Shown here: positions 50,236 to 60,189 of the stretch, piece by piece
Layout of the letters: each line of letters begins with the position of its first letter
How positions within the stretch are numbered: the first letter of the stretch is position 1
From: Heterobilharzia americana
Taxonomy: Eukaryota; Platyhelminthes; Trematoda; Strigeidida; Schistosomatidae
Length of the DNA: 64,000 bases
Assembly (NCBI GenBank): GCA_944470555.2
Contig: OX104127.1
Location: 43,203,934 to 43,267,933, forward strand
Direction of reading: 5' to 3'
The notes under the pieces: model-generated
The model's database searches: none
What the model was told of the DNA's origin: nothing
What the model saw: only the letters and a program-made list of their open reading frames with translations
Translations under genes and position numbers: made by a program

Positions 50236-51036
50236 TCAACCATACAGAAGCACTGACTTGACTGAATTGGTGTTGAAAATCCGTATCTTGTTCCACATGC
50301 TGAGTGCAGAAGATCTCCACATTGGTTTCAGGCTAATGAACACCTGTCTTGCTTTTCCGATTCTGACTTTGACGTCCTCGTCTGTCCCGCCTGTAGTTGA
50401 AACAGTGCTTCCTAGATAAGTGAAGGAGGTTACTTCCTTTAAGTTTCTCCCGTTGATGGTGATTGGAGTTTGTTGTTGTTGTTGAAGTTGTTGATTCGGT
50501 ATCTTCATCACCTCTGTCTTCTCTATATTCACCTGAAGTCCCGTCTTCGCTGCCTCTTCTGCCAACTTGTTAGTTTTCGCCTGTAGATCTTCAAGTTTAT
50601 GTGACATCAGGCACAAGTCATCGTTGGCGAAATCCAAGTCTTCTAGGTTCTTTTCCGCAGTCCAGCAGCGTATCCCCCTCTTCTCTCTCCCCACTGTTTG
50701 CTGCATGATCCAGTCCACCACAATAAGGAATATCATGGGGGATAGTAGGCAACCTTGTTTCACTCCTGTCTTCACTTCAAAAGCATCACTGAGCTTCCCA
50801 TTGTGAATTACTTGGCATGTGGCATCTTCATTTAGTTGTTGAATGAGGCGGATAAAGGTTTGCGGTACTCCGTAGTAGTGAAGCAGCAGCTGCCAAATTA
50901 CTTCTCGGTCGACGCTGTCAAGGGCCTTCTCAAAGTCGATGAAGTTGAGGTAGAGAGCTGATTGCCATTCTATACTCTGTTCTATGATGATGCGAAGCCT
51001 TGCAATTTGGTCCGTGCATGATTTGTACTTCCTCAA
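50236..51036 (-). pseudogene. RTE copy B reverse transcriptase palm
   Basis: This 266-codon frame starts in RKYKSCTDQI. Motif A reads FIDFEKALDSVD (AFDS is usual), motif B VKTGVKQGCLLSPM is intact, and motif C reads FANDD as in copy A. The frame breaks after NSVKSVLLYG, near 50236. The rest of the carboxy terminus is open at 50144-49953. The upstream fingers lie in two further frames. Confidence 0.82.
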
Positions 51037-51084
51037 TTCAACCAGCCGGCTTGTTCCGGTCGTAGTTTTGAATCCAGTACATCT

Positions 51085-51693
51085 TTAAGCCTCTCCAGAA
51101 TGATGTGGCTTAATATTTTGCTTTCTTTGGGTGGACAGGAGAGTGATTCCGCACCAGTTCTTGCAAACACTGAGGTCTCCCTTCTTCGGCAGTTTGACAA
51201 GGTAACCCTTCTTCCAATCACTAGCCAGGTACCTTCTCTTCCTTCCACACCTTCTGCAATAGTGGTGTGGTGTGAGCATGTCCGCTGTTGTCTCTGCATC
51301 TGTTCTCAGTGCTTCTGGCGGTATTCCATCTGGTCCTGCTGCTTTCCCGCATTTCAGTAGGTTTATGGCTTTCAGGACTTCCATTTTCGTTGGGGGATTT
51401 ATGTTCACTTGTAATTCAGCGGCTGTAGTTGGTATTTCTGGACGAAGTGTAGGTGGTGGTCGATTCAAGAGCTTCTTGAAGTGGTCGGCCCATTGTTTCC
51501 TCTGTTTCTCTTCTTTCGTAATTAAATTTCCTTCTTCGTCTTGTATTGGTTTCATCTGTGTTGATCTCTTCCCTGATAGCAACCAGGTTATTTGATACAA
51601 TGTCGTCAGGTCTCTCTTACCTGCAGCCTGTTCTGCTTCACTTGCCAGTGTTTCATAGAAGTGTCTTTTGTCTTTGCGTGCACTCTTCTTCAC
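51085..51693 (-). pseudogene. RTE copy B linker and fingers
   Basis: This 202-codon frame is equivalent to 35500-34892 of copy A. It contains KKSARKDKRHFYETLASEAE, KCGKAAGPDGIPPEAL and SDWKKGYLVKLPKKGDLS, then CGITLLSTQRKQNI. Here GKAAGPDGI keeps the common family form, where copy A has RKAAGPDGI. Confidence 0.8.
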
Positions 51694-52364
51694 TTCTTTG
51701 TCCAGTGTAATGTTTTATACTTTGTGCTCAGTTCCTCTTGTCGTTGAGCGTCCTTGCACTGGTTTATCTTCTGTTTCACCATCCTCCTCTCCTCTATCAG
51801 CTTCCAGGTATCAATCGAGATCCATTCCTTGTCTTCTTTCTTCTACCTTCCTAATACTGTTGTGCAGGTTTCTTTCCACATAGCTTTCAAACAGTTCCAG
51901 TGTTTTTCCACACAGGTTTCTTCAGGGATGTTCCTCGATATCTCCCGTTTTGTCTTGATGACTGCCTTGAAGATCTCCTTTGTAGTTTCATCCTTCTGTT
52001 TCTGTTCTGGGTGTTGTACTTGAGTTGAGGTCTATCACCAGCTTCCTTGAAGGCTTTTAACTTGATTTGTAAGGTTCCTTGCACTAGATATTGGTATGAA
52101 CCTACATCTGCTCATCTTCTTGACCTTGTGTTAAGTAGACTGCATCTCCATTTTCTTGAGATTGAGATAAAGTCGATCTGGTTTTTAGTGTGCCCATCTG
52201 GTGAAATCCATGTCACTCCCATTGTGGATATCCTTGTGCTTGAACACACTGCCTCCAATCACCAAATCGTTGAATGTACAGAATTCTGCAAACAATACTC
52301 CATTCATGTTCATTTCACCGAGTGCTTCTCTACCCACAACCACTTCTCTTCCTGTGTTGTCCGC

Positions 52365-52909
52365 TCACAGTTTGGCATTCATGTCAACCCAACCATTAGA
52401 ATTTTGATATCGTCTACTGCGGTAGGTCTTGTCCAGTGTTGATTGCAGTTGTCTGTAGAATTCCTCCTTCTTCTTTTGCTCTGCATTATTTGTAGGTGCG
52501 TAGCGTAGCATTGTGTGATTGTGACTTTCCTTCCTTTTGAGTTGAACCTTGCTGTCATGATCGTGGAGGAGATTGATTCCGACTGCATGAGAGCGTCCTA
52601 TGCTCTTCAAGGGGACACCATGATAGCCACTCCAAAACTCAGTGTGCTCGTGGTTGGCGTCTGGGTGATAATATCGAAGTAGATTATTGACTTCTCTCCA
52701 GTTGACAGTTTGGAGAGTCCACTCCCATTGCATCTGCTTTCGCAAATCCCAAGCACTTCGATGTGATACCTTCTCATCTCCTTTGCAATCTGGGCTGCCT
52801 TACTGGGTTCAAACATCGTGCGAACATTCCATGTCCCCACGTTTACTTTCGCTTTCATCGAGGGAGAGAAGACACATCGGCCAATTGGCTTTCCGAAGAC
52901 TTTCACCAA
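52365..52909 (-). pseudogene. RTE copy B endonuclease amino-terminal part
   Basis: Two overlapping frames (52909-52607 and 52745-52365) cover the first half of the endonuclease. They include VNVGTWNVRTM, GICESRCNGSG, then YAPTNNAEQKKKEEFYRQLQSTLDKT and VDMNAKL. The catalytic GDVN motif of copy A reads VDMN here. The second half of the domain is too broken to call. Confidence 0.75.
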
Positions 52910-53106
52910 CCAGCGTCATTTCGCCTCTCCGATTCCAGTGAGGAATAATTTTGTTTTCATTTTTTATATATTGTTTGTGCTTTGAAGTTTCTTTAGCGGT
53001 TAGATTTGTATTCCGGGGTAGGGTTGCTAGCCCTATGCCCAACCTTTCCTCTTTACCCGGGCTTAAAACCGGCAAGTAACTAGTGAACTAGTTAACCAGG
53101 CGAGGT

Positions 53107-53117
53107 TAATTTAAAAT
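53107..53117. repeat. Target-site duplication of RTE copy B, 5' side
   Basis: Exact match to 49791-49801. It overlaps the last two bases of the element by chance identity. Confidence 0.75.
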
Positions 53118-53585
53118 AGTCATGTAATTTAATATACAAGATTCGATCAACTGTAAGTACATCCGTTCCATTATCATGTCTCCGAATACGGTTAAAATAT
53201 GATACTGTAATAACTAAATATCTTTCGATAAGATGGCAAACACTTATTGTCTTTAATTTTTTACAAACAAAGATAATTATTCAACTATGGAAACATTCTT
53301 AAACCACTTCTTAGACAATCATAAATAAGTTCAACTAATCAGTTGTTATTCTCGTGATCCTGATCGAAAATGAGAAGACTTGAAATAATTGTCCGCTTTT
53401 TACAGGGCAGAAAACCGCAGCGAATATTCTTCATTTTACTATCACTTATTGGTACATACTGAGAAAATATTTCAACTCAACAGAGCAGCTGATTACAACC
53501 ATTTATTACAGTAAAATCGTGGCAACATTCGACTGAAACATCAGTACAAACATTTGAAATAAAACTCCATTAACTAACGTCTGTC
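53118..53585. other. AT-rich DNA, nothing recognised
   Basis: No open frame, repeat end or RNA gene seen. Confidence 0.5.
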
Positions 53586-55046
53586 CCGAAGAGGGACGAC
53601 CAAAGATTTGCAAGAACTGGTGAGGGATCATACCCCACTCATGTCTACCTCAAGCAAAACATTAAGCCGCATCATTCTGGAGAGACTAAACGATGCGCTG
53701 GATTCAAAACTACAACCAGAACAGACTGGCTGGATTCAGGAAGAACAAATCATGTGCCGACCAAATTGCAACGCTACACTACGCATCATCATAGAACAGA
53801 GTATAGAATGGCAGTCAACTCTCTACCATACCTCAACTTCATCCAATTTGAAAAGGCCTTCGACAGCATCGACCGACAAGTAATTTGGCAGCTGCTGCTT
53901 CAACACTATGGAATACAACAAACATTTATCAATCTCATTCAACAACTATATGAAGACACCACATGCCAAGTAATTCACAAGGCTGTCTACTATCACCTAT
54001 GATGTTCCTGATTGTGGTGGACTGGATCATGCAACAAACAGTGAGGAGCGGTGAGAAGAGGGGATAGGCTGGACCCGGGAAAATATCCTAGAAGATTTGG
54101 ATTTCGCTGATGATGATGATGATTTATGTCTAATCTCACACAAACTCGAAGATCTACAGGTGAGAACTAGCAAGTGAACAGAAGAGGCGAGGTAGGGCAG
54201 CGGAGATCGGACACTATTCAAGTGAACGTAGAGAAGACAGAGGTGATGAAGATACCCAATCAACACCACCACCAACAACAACAACAGCAACAACAACAAC
54301 AAGCTCCAATCACCATCAACGGGAGAGACTTGAAGGAAGTAACCTGTTTCACCTACGTCTATGTAGGCAGCATCGTTTCAAGTAGAGGTGGTGGCACAGG
54401 CACAGATGAGGACGAGGACGAGGACGTCGAAGTCAGGATCGGAAACATAGGAAGACAGGCGTTGATTAGGCTGAAAGCAGTGTGTAGATCTTCTGCACTC
54501 CACTCAGCATAAAGCGTGAACATCATGCATATTTTCAACACGAATGCCAGTCGAGTAAGTCAGTGCTTCTATGTGATTGTTGAGAGACTTGGCACACTAC
54601 GAAAAGCACTTCCAACAAACTACAGACATTCATCAACAACTGTCTACGCTGGCTAGTTACTGAAGCTCAGATGGTGAGAATAGTTAGAATAAGCAAGAAG
54701 GAACTCTAGCTGGCTGGCAGGCTGGCTGACTAGCTGGCGACGAAGCAACGAGGCAAGAAGCTATCGCTGAACAAATATGCAGTGGAAGGAAGTGGAGATG
54801 GAGATGTTCATGCACTGAGAAGGCCGACTGGTGACATCACGTGTTAGCCCAGACTGTGGAGTGGGAGCCAGATGGGGGACGAAGAGTTTGGCGTCGGAGG
54901 CGGGGTTGGCAGGGAGGAGATTGTGCGAGGAATTGATGAGAGCTTGTGGGTAATTGTGGAGTGATGTTGAAAAGGATTGCAGAGAAGAGAGTTGAATGGA
55001 GACGTTCTACTGAATTCCTATGTTCCCCTAAGCACTCAAGGGACAA
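53586..55046 (+). mobile_element. Decayed RTE element (copy C), left arm of second inverted repeat
   Basis: The + strand encodes broken RTE polymerase. LSRIILERLNDALDSKLQPEQTGW is open at 53608-53883, FIQFEKAFDSIDRQVIWQLL (motif A) at 53754-54002. An FADDDDDLCLIS-like motif C with extra aspartates lies near 54105-54130, and VNVEKTEVMKIPNQ plus a glutamine-histidine repeat at 54174-54512. The 3' tail ends in CAAGGGACAA at 55046. Motif B is largely deleted between motif A and the 'cctatgatgttcctgattgt' segment. The whole stretch is the reverse complement of 57457-58918 (coordinate sum 112503), and the frame 54174-54512 is identical to its mirror. Confidence 0.85.
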
Positions 55047-56719
55047 GTTATCATTTAATAACCGTCATAAAAATGAAAAATTTTTTTGGTAGATAAATTC
55101 TGTCTCATTAGGTTATAAAGTAACTTAGTTGTCTTTGCTGGTGAAGTGAATGCTGTTCAAGAGATGTAATTGTTTGCTGATTAACATACACTTTTGAAAA
55201 GTCTTCAATCTAAAAGTTTATGTTATAACTGGAAGAACAGTTTTCAAATGTGTCTTACTGATAAGTTATGAAGAAATTTTGATATATCCATAATTAGTTC
55301 TTGTTTTCATTAATTACATCAAAAATAGAACGTTACCTTAAATTGAAGGCATCTACACCTTTCTGATGAGTCCCAAATGTCCGAAACCTAATTTCATAGC
55401 TTATTACCAATTAACTTACACTATTTAATACCAAAATGCAGCGGATCTTAGTATTGCATCGTTTCACTCCCTGATCACATTGCAAAAACATGAAGGATAG
55501 ACTTTAATCATTGTTGACTAATATGGAATAGACGGTCATATGGGTTATCTGAACAATTCGTGTACATCTTCAGTGAGTTAATAATCCTAAATAATTGAAT
55601 AATTGGTAATGAATATTGATTGTTATCTAACAAAAAACATTTCTTTTGCGAATTTCATTAGAGATATACACTAAATATTAACCTAACAATAATTCCAATA
55701 TGAAACATATAAGGATAGTTGTAGAAACTATTATCAAGCAGAGGTTTATTCATTCAACGAACACCTTAAAATAATGTGTTACGAGAAAAAACTAAATCTG
55801 TCATTTGAACACTTAGTGTGGTGATTGAACAGCTCATTAAATCTATCTTCTCTTCTAATTGCTTGTTCTGTCCTCGTTTGAATGAGTCAATTTATGACTT
55901 GGACACCACTTCTTCTTGTAGTCAGTTCCAAAACTAACACTCTACGGAGATGACACGCGTCTTCGGCTCTGGTACTCTCCAGCTACACCTTCTGAGGTGT
56001 TCCAGCCTTGCTTAAAATGTAAAAGATTTATCTTTCTTTAACTTGCCACTAGTCGTTTCACCATCGTTGTCAATCAAATTTATATCTACTAGTCAGGTTA
56101 TGAAAGACCTCTTGTAACTATTAACATTGACTTTTTAATGCATGGCATTATTAGGGCGATGATGAAGAAGTTTACCTTGTAATATAAATGCTTACAGTTA
56201 GCAACCAACAACCGGATGATGACTCAATGACTTATTTGCTTTCCCTGATAATATTATACACTTCCTTATTGTTTTTTGATTGCTTATTTCTCAGTTGTCT
56301 TTGTTATTAGTAAGAATCTTCTCTTTACTCCTTCTTTATTAGTCCTGTTAACATTATGTGAGCACTCTTTATGATTTCATTCCAGTGGCTTAGCAACTGA
56401 AGATTAAAAGACATTTTACTGAAAGGAACAGAAAGTTAGATATCACTTACAAATTTCATGTCTGACTGTCAATTACTATTATGTAGTCTAATTGACATAC
56501 AAATATTCACCCAAATAGGCAAGTACAGTGAGGCAGGATAGGAAATAATGTAGTCGTTTCCTGAATCTGTCTCTGAGTTACGGAATAGGTAATTCTGCCG
56601 CGACAAATATGGCTATGACATTGATATGACGCTGCAAAACTAATATACAACAAACGGTGGGTGTGGTGCAGTGCATATAAAAACGGACGTCCCTATCGGG
56701 TGCAAAACACTTAATTTAT
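55047..56719. other. Spacer of second inverted repeat
   Basis: AT-rich with no recognisable gene. It contains a hammerhead-like remnant at 55350-55400; from 56720 the SINE pair begins. Confidence 0.5.
55350..55400 (+). ncRNA. Hammerhead remnant (Sm-alpha-like)
   Basis: CTGATGA at 55363-55369 is the canonical first box. The 16 bases that start there equal the remembered Sm-alpha sequence, and GAAA follows at 55383-55386. Stem II is broken (GTCC faces GTCC rather than GGAC) and stem III is not formed. No tRNA-like head is visible upstream. A decayed 3' SINE piece is more likely than a working ribozyme. Confidence 0.5.
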
Positions 56720-57004
56720 TTTAGAAGTAGTATTCATCATGGACTGACATTAGTTGGGGAACCACTGCAAATCTGGCAGCACTGGACAGCTGTTTCGTCC
56801 AACTAGTATGGGACTCCTGAGCAGTACGCATCCACGACCCAGCTACGGATGGAACTCAGGACCTTCAGGTTTCACCGTGAACGCGTTAACGATTCAGCCA
56901 GTGGGTCAGTTTCCAGTGGTTCACAATTTTAACTTCTGTCAATTCACAACATAGCATGACTGTCACCCAAGGTCTTCAGTTGACATCCACTTCATTTCCG
57001 ACTC
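56720..57004 (-). mobile_element. tRNA SINE with decayed hammerhead, left of inverted pair
   Basis: On the - strand a box A near-match (TGGCTGAATCG, 56900-56890) precedes a degraded box B around 56850. The ribozyme region has first box CTCAGGA (56820-56814; one change in the essential CUGA) and an intact GAAA (56796-56793). It ends in the block shared with the copies at 57388 and 63042. It is inverted relative to 57104-57388 with a 99-base spacer (coordinate sum 114108). Confidence 0.75.
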
Positions 57005-57103
57005 ATCTCAAAAATACATTACTCTATAGTACTCAGTAGTGACTTGATTCCAGACAGATATCAGGAAGTTCTAATGAGAAGCCGTGACCTGTGGGATCAA
57101 CCA

Positions 57104-57388
57104 GTCGGAAGTGAAGTGGATGCTAACTGAAGAACTTGGGTGAAAGTCGCGCTATGTTGTGAATTGACAGAAGTTGGAAATTGTGAACCACTGGAAACTG
57201 ACCCACTGGCTGAATGGTTAACACGTTCGCCGTGAAACCTGGAGGTCTTGAGTTCCATCCCCAGTGGGGTCGTGGATGCGCACTTCTTAGGAGTCCCATA
57301 CTAGTTGAAGGAAACAGCTGTCCAGTGCTCCCAGATTTTCAGTGCTTTCCCAACTGATGTCAGTCCATCATGAATACTACTTCTAAAG
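57104..57388 (+). mobile_element. tRNA SINE with decayed hammerhead, right of inverted pair
   Basis: Box A is perfect at 57207-57217 (TGGCTGAATGG), and a box B-like GAGTTCCATCC lies at 57250-57260, at the spacing of a real tRNA gene. The ribozyme region has CTTAGGA at 57286-57292 in place of CUGANGA and GAAA at 57311-57314 with altered stem II. Stem III (ACAGCTGT) and the GUC cleavage triplet are kept. About 90 percent complementary to 56720-57004. Confidence 0.75.
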
Positions 57389-57456
57389 TAAAATATCTCC
57401 ACTTATCTCAAAAATACGTTAATTAATTTATTATTATCATTATTGATAATATTCAT

Positions 57457-59000
57457 TTGTCCCTTGGGTTCTTAGGAGAACATAGGAATTCAGTAGAACG
57501 TCTCCATTCAACTCTCTTCTCTGCAATCCTTTTCAACATCACTCCACAATTACCCACAAGCTCTCATCAATTCCTCGCACAATCTCCTCCCTGCCAACCC
57601 CGCCTCCGACGCCAAACTCTTCGTCCCCCATCTGGCTCCCACTCCACAGTCTGGGCTAACACGTGATGTCACCAGTCGGCCTTCTCAGTGCATGAACATC
57701 TCCATCTCCACTTCCTTCCACTGCATATTTGTTCAGCGATAGCTTCTTGCCTCGTTGCTTCGTCGCCAGCTAGTCAGCCAGCCTGCCAGCCAGCTAGAGT
57801 TCCTTCTTGCTTATTCTAACTATTCTCACCATCTGAGCTTCAGTAACTAGCCAGCGTAGACAGTTGTTGATGAATGTCTGTAGTTTGTTGGAAGTGCTTT
57901 TCGTAGTGTGCCAAGTCTCTCAACAATCACATAGAAGCACTGACTTACTCGACTGGCATTCGTGTTGAAAATATGCATGATGTTCACGCTTTATGCTGAG
58001 TGGAGTGCAGAAGATCTACACACTGCTTTCAGCCTAATCAACGCCTGTCTTCCTATGTTTCCGATCCTGACTTCGACGTCCTCGTCCTCGTCCTCATCTG
58101 TGCCTGTGCCACCACCTCTACTTGAAACGATGCTGCCTACATAGACGTAGGTGAAACAGGTTACTTCCTTCAAGTCTCTCCCGTTGATGGTGATTGGAGC
58201 TTGTTGTTGTTGTTGCTGTTGTTGTTGTTGGTGGTGGTGTTGATTGGGTATCTTCATCACCTCTGTCTTCTCTACGTTCACTTGAATAGTGTCCGATCTC
58301 CGCTGCCCTACCTCGCCTCTTCTGTTCACTTGCTAGTTCTCACCTGTAGATCTTCGAGTTTGTGTGAGATTAGACATAAATCATCATCATCATCAGCGAA
58401 ATCCAAATCTTCTAGGATATTTTCCCGGGTCCAGCCTATCCCCCTCTTCTCACCGCTCCTCACTGTTTGTTGCATGATCCAGTCCACCACAATCAGGAAC
58501 ATCATAGGTGATAGTAGACAGCCTTGTGAATTACTTGGCATGTGGTGTCTTCATATAGTTGTTGAATGAGATTGATAAATGTTTGTTGTATTCCATAGTG
58601 TTGAAGCAGCAGCTGCCAAATTACTTGTCGGTCGATGCTGTCGAAGGCCTTTTCAAATTGGATGAAGTTGAGGTATGGTAGAGAGTTGACTGCCATTCTA
58701 TACTCTGTTCTATGATGATGCGTAGTGTAGCGTTGCAATTTGGTCGGCACATGATTTGTTCTTCCTGAATCCAGCCAGTCTGTTCTGGTTGTAGTTTTGA
58801 ATCCAGCGCATCGTTTAGTCTCTCCAGAATGATGCGGCTTAATGTTTTGTTTGAGGTAGACATGAGTGGAGTATGATTCTTCGCCAGTTCTTGCAAAATG
58901 TAGCCCCTCTTCTAATCTGCTGGTGCCTTTCCATTCTTTCAGACCTTCTGCACTAGTTGTATTAGCCTGTCTGCTGTTGTCTCTGTATGTGCTCATTTTT
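57457..59000 (-). mobile_element. Decayed RTE element (copy D), right arm of second inverted repeat
   Basis: Mirror of copy C from 57457 to about 58918, then about 80 further bases of RTE sequence (RDNSRQANTTSAEGLKEWKG-like) absent from copy C. Frames: 58502-59050 (motif A region), 58541-58326 (SQGCLLSPMMFLIVVDWIMQQTV, motif B remnant, and FADDDDD motif C) and 58329-57991. One homopolymer base near 58440 differs from copy C and restores the reading of the motif B-C segment. It remains broken elsewhere. Confidence 0.85.
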
Positions 59001-59699
59001 ATGAAGATGGTAGTTGAAAATATTTTAATGAGGAAATGGCTGGAAGACACGGTAATCTTGAAGGAAGTAAATATATCGACAGCTGAAACATAACTGCTGT
59101 CATAAAACTATGCCACATGCGTAACACTGAACCATTTGTAACACAGTATAAACTTTATATAAGGGTTAATTTTTATTATTTATTCTTTTATAAGGAACAG
59201 CGAAATCTACAAATAGGAATAGAATTCTTTAATTTCACATCTTTAATTCATCAATATTTGGATGCGGTTAGTCAAAGATCACTGTTGGATATGTTATCCA
59301 TCTGACTGTTTAACGACAGACTGTGTGTTTGTGTGTGATAAGGAACTGTGTGGATTGATACTGTTGGATCCTATTCTTCTGAACCTAGATAGTTTACATA
59401 CATTTGAACAAAAGTAGGCTACAGTCATTATAAATATTAGAATTGTAATAAATATCACCTGAGCTAACTATTGAACAAGAATTCTTAAATATTCCAATCA
59501 TAAAACAATGATTTTCTTGACCATTATCTATTTCGAATAGAAATCTGTTAATTTGAATTGATTATTGAGAATTTCGAACTTGTGAAAGCACATAATTGTC
59601 ACATTTTGCCCAGTTCAGTACAAGCGAACGTTTAGTAAGGTGCTTATTCAGTAGAATTCAATGAATATGCACAGAGGATAATATAGAAGATGAAAGAGG
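59001..59699. other. AT-rich DNA, no gene recognised
   Basis: Only short frames (62-75 codons) without known content. Confidence 0.5.
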
Positions 59700-60185
59700 A
59701 ACACTGACTGATATTCTGTTGGAAAATAACAATTTATCAGCATTTATCAGGCAGAACAAAATTATCAGAGCACCAAAACTAGATCTTCAGTCTATCCCAA
59801 AGAAAGATGTCTTCATCAGTTTTTCGTACAAAGGTGACTCTCATAGTGCAATCTTTAAGCAGAGACTTAACGTTGCTGTTAGAAGGACATACTATGCATC
59901 CAGTGTTCGAGTAATAGAAACTACAAAGCCCATATATTCTCCCAAACCCCTACAGCATGTGAACGACAATGTCACATCCCATTGTATCTACCAATTCAAA
60001 TGTACGTTTGATGACATATACATAGGAAGGACTAATAGATCTATACAAGTAAGGGCCTCGGAACATATTCCAAAGTAGCTTCAGAAGTAAATTAAATCAC
60101 CTGAACCTATAAATGTTGGTGGCAGACTTCCAAGTTCTTCGATCACCAAACATATCGTTGAGATAGGCATCAGCATTGATGTGGC
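59700..60185 (+). mobile_element. Penelope-like element, GIY-YIG end
   Basis: This is the 3' part of a Penelope-like element. The reading frame 59719-60078 is followed, after in-frame stops, by IKSPEPINVGGRLPSSSITKHIVEIGISID (to about 60170), which is the usual continuation after the nuclease domain. The polymerase part is missing. The fragment ends directly against RTE copy E at about 60190. Confidence 0.8.
59719..60078 (+). pseudogene. Penelope GIY-YIG endonuclease fragment
   Basis: This 119-codon frame starts at a Met within the element, not at a true gene start. It reads IFKQRLNVAVRRTYYAS (45-61), the linker upstream of the nuclease, then CIYQFKCTFDDIYIGRT (89-105), a GIY-YIG core with the first motif as CIYQFKC and the second as YIG. 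The conserved arginine and acidic helix follow in SIQVRASEHIPK (108-119). The next codons should be a Trp-Leu pair, but a stop replaces the Trp. Penelope elements use this nuclease to nick target DNA. A complete protein is not possible here. Confidence 0.8.
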
Positions 60186-60189
60186 TACG

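Larger units (their letters stand above)
49802..53108 (-). mobile_element. RTE retrotransposon, SR2-like, full length (copy B)
   Basis: About 3.3 kb, same ends as copy A, flanked by an exact 11-bp direct repeat, which marks a fairly recent insertion. The polyprotein is broken into more pieces than in copy A: endonuclease at 52909-52607 and 52745-52365, linker at 52084-51887 and 51693-51085, polymerase at 51299-51033 and 51036-50236, carboxy terminus at 50144-49953. The 3' half is nearly identical to copy A. The stretch about 51870-52690 is instead closest to copy E at 60200-61040, so copy B looks mosaic. It lies 740 bases downstream of the stress protein gene, in the opposite orientation. Confidence 0.88.

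Noticed and set aside
54700..54745. A short CTGGC/GGCTGG tandem pattern, considered as a satellite or CRISPR-like unit.
   Set aside because: Only a few irregular units inside a decayed RTE element; no spacer structure.
57207..57262. A functional tRNA gene, because box A is perfect and spacing fits.
   Set aside because: Box B has a mismatch at an important position, no anticodon arm could be drawn with confidence, and the SINE tail follows.
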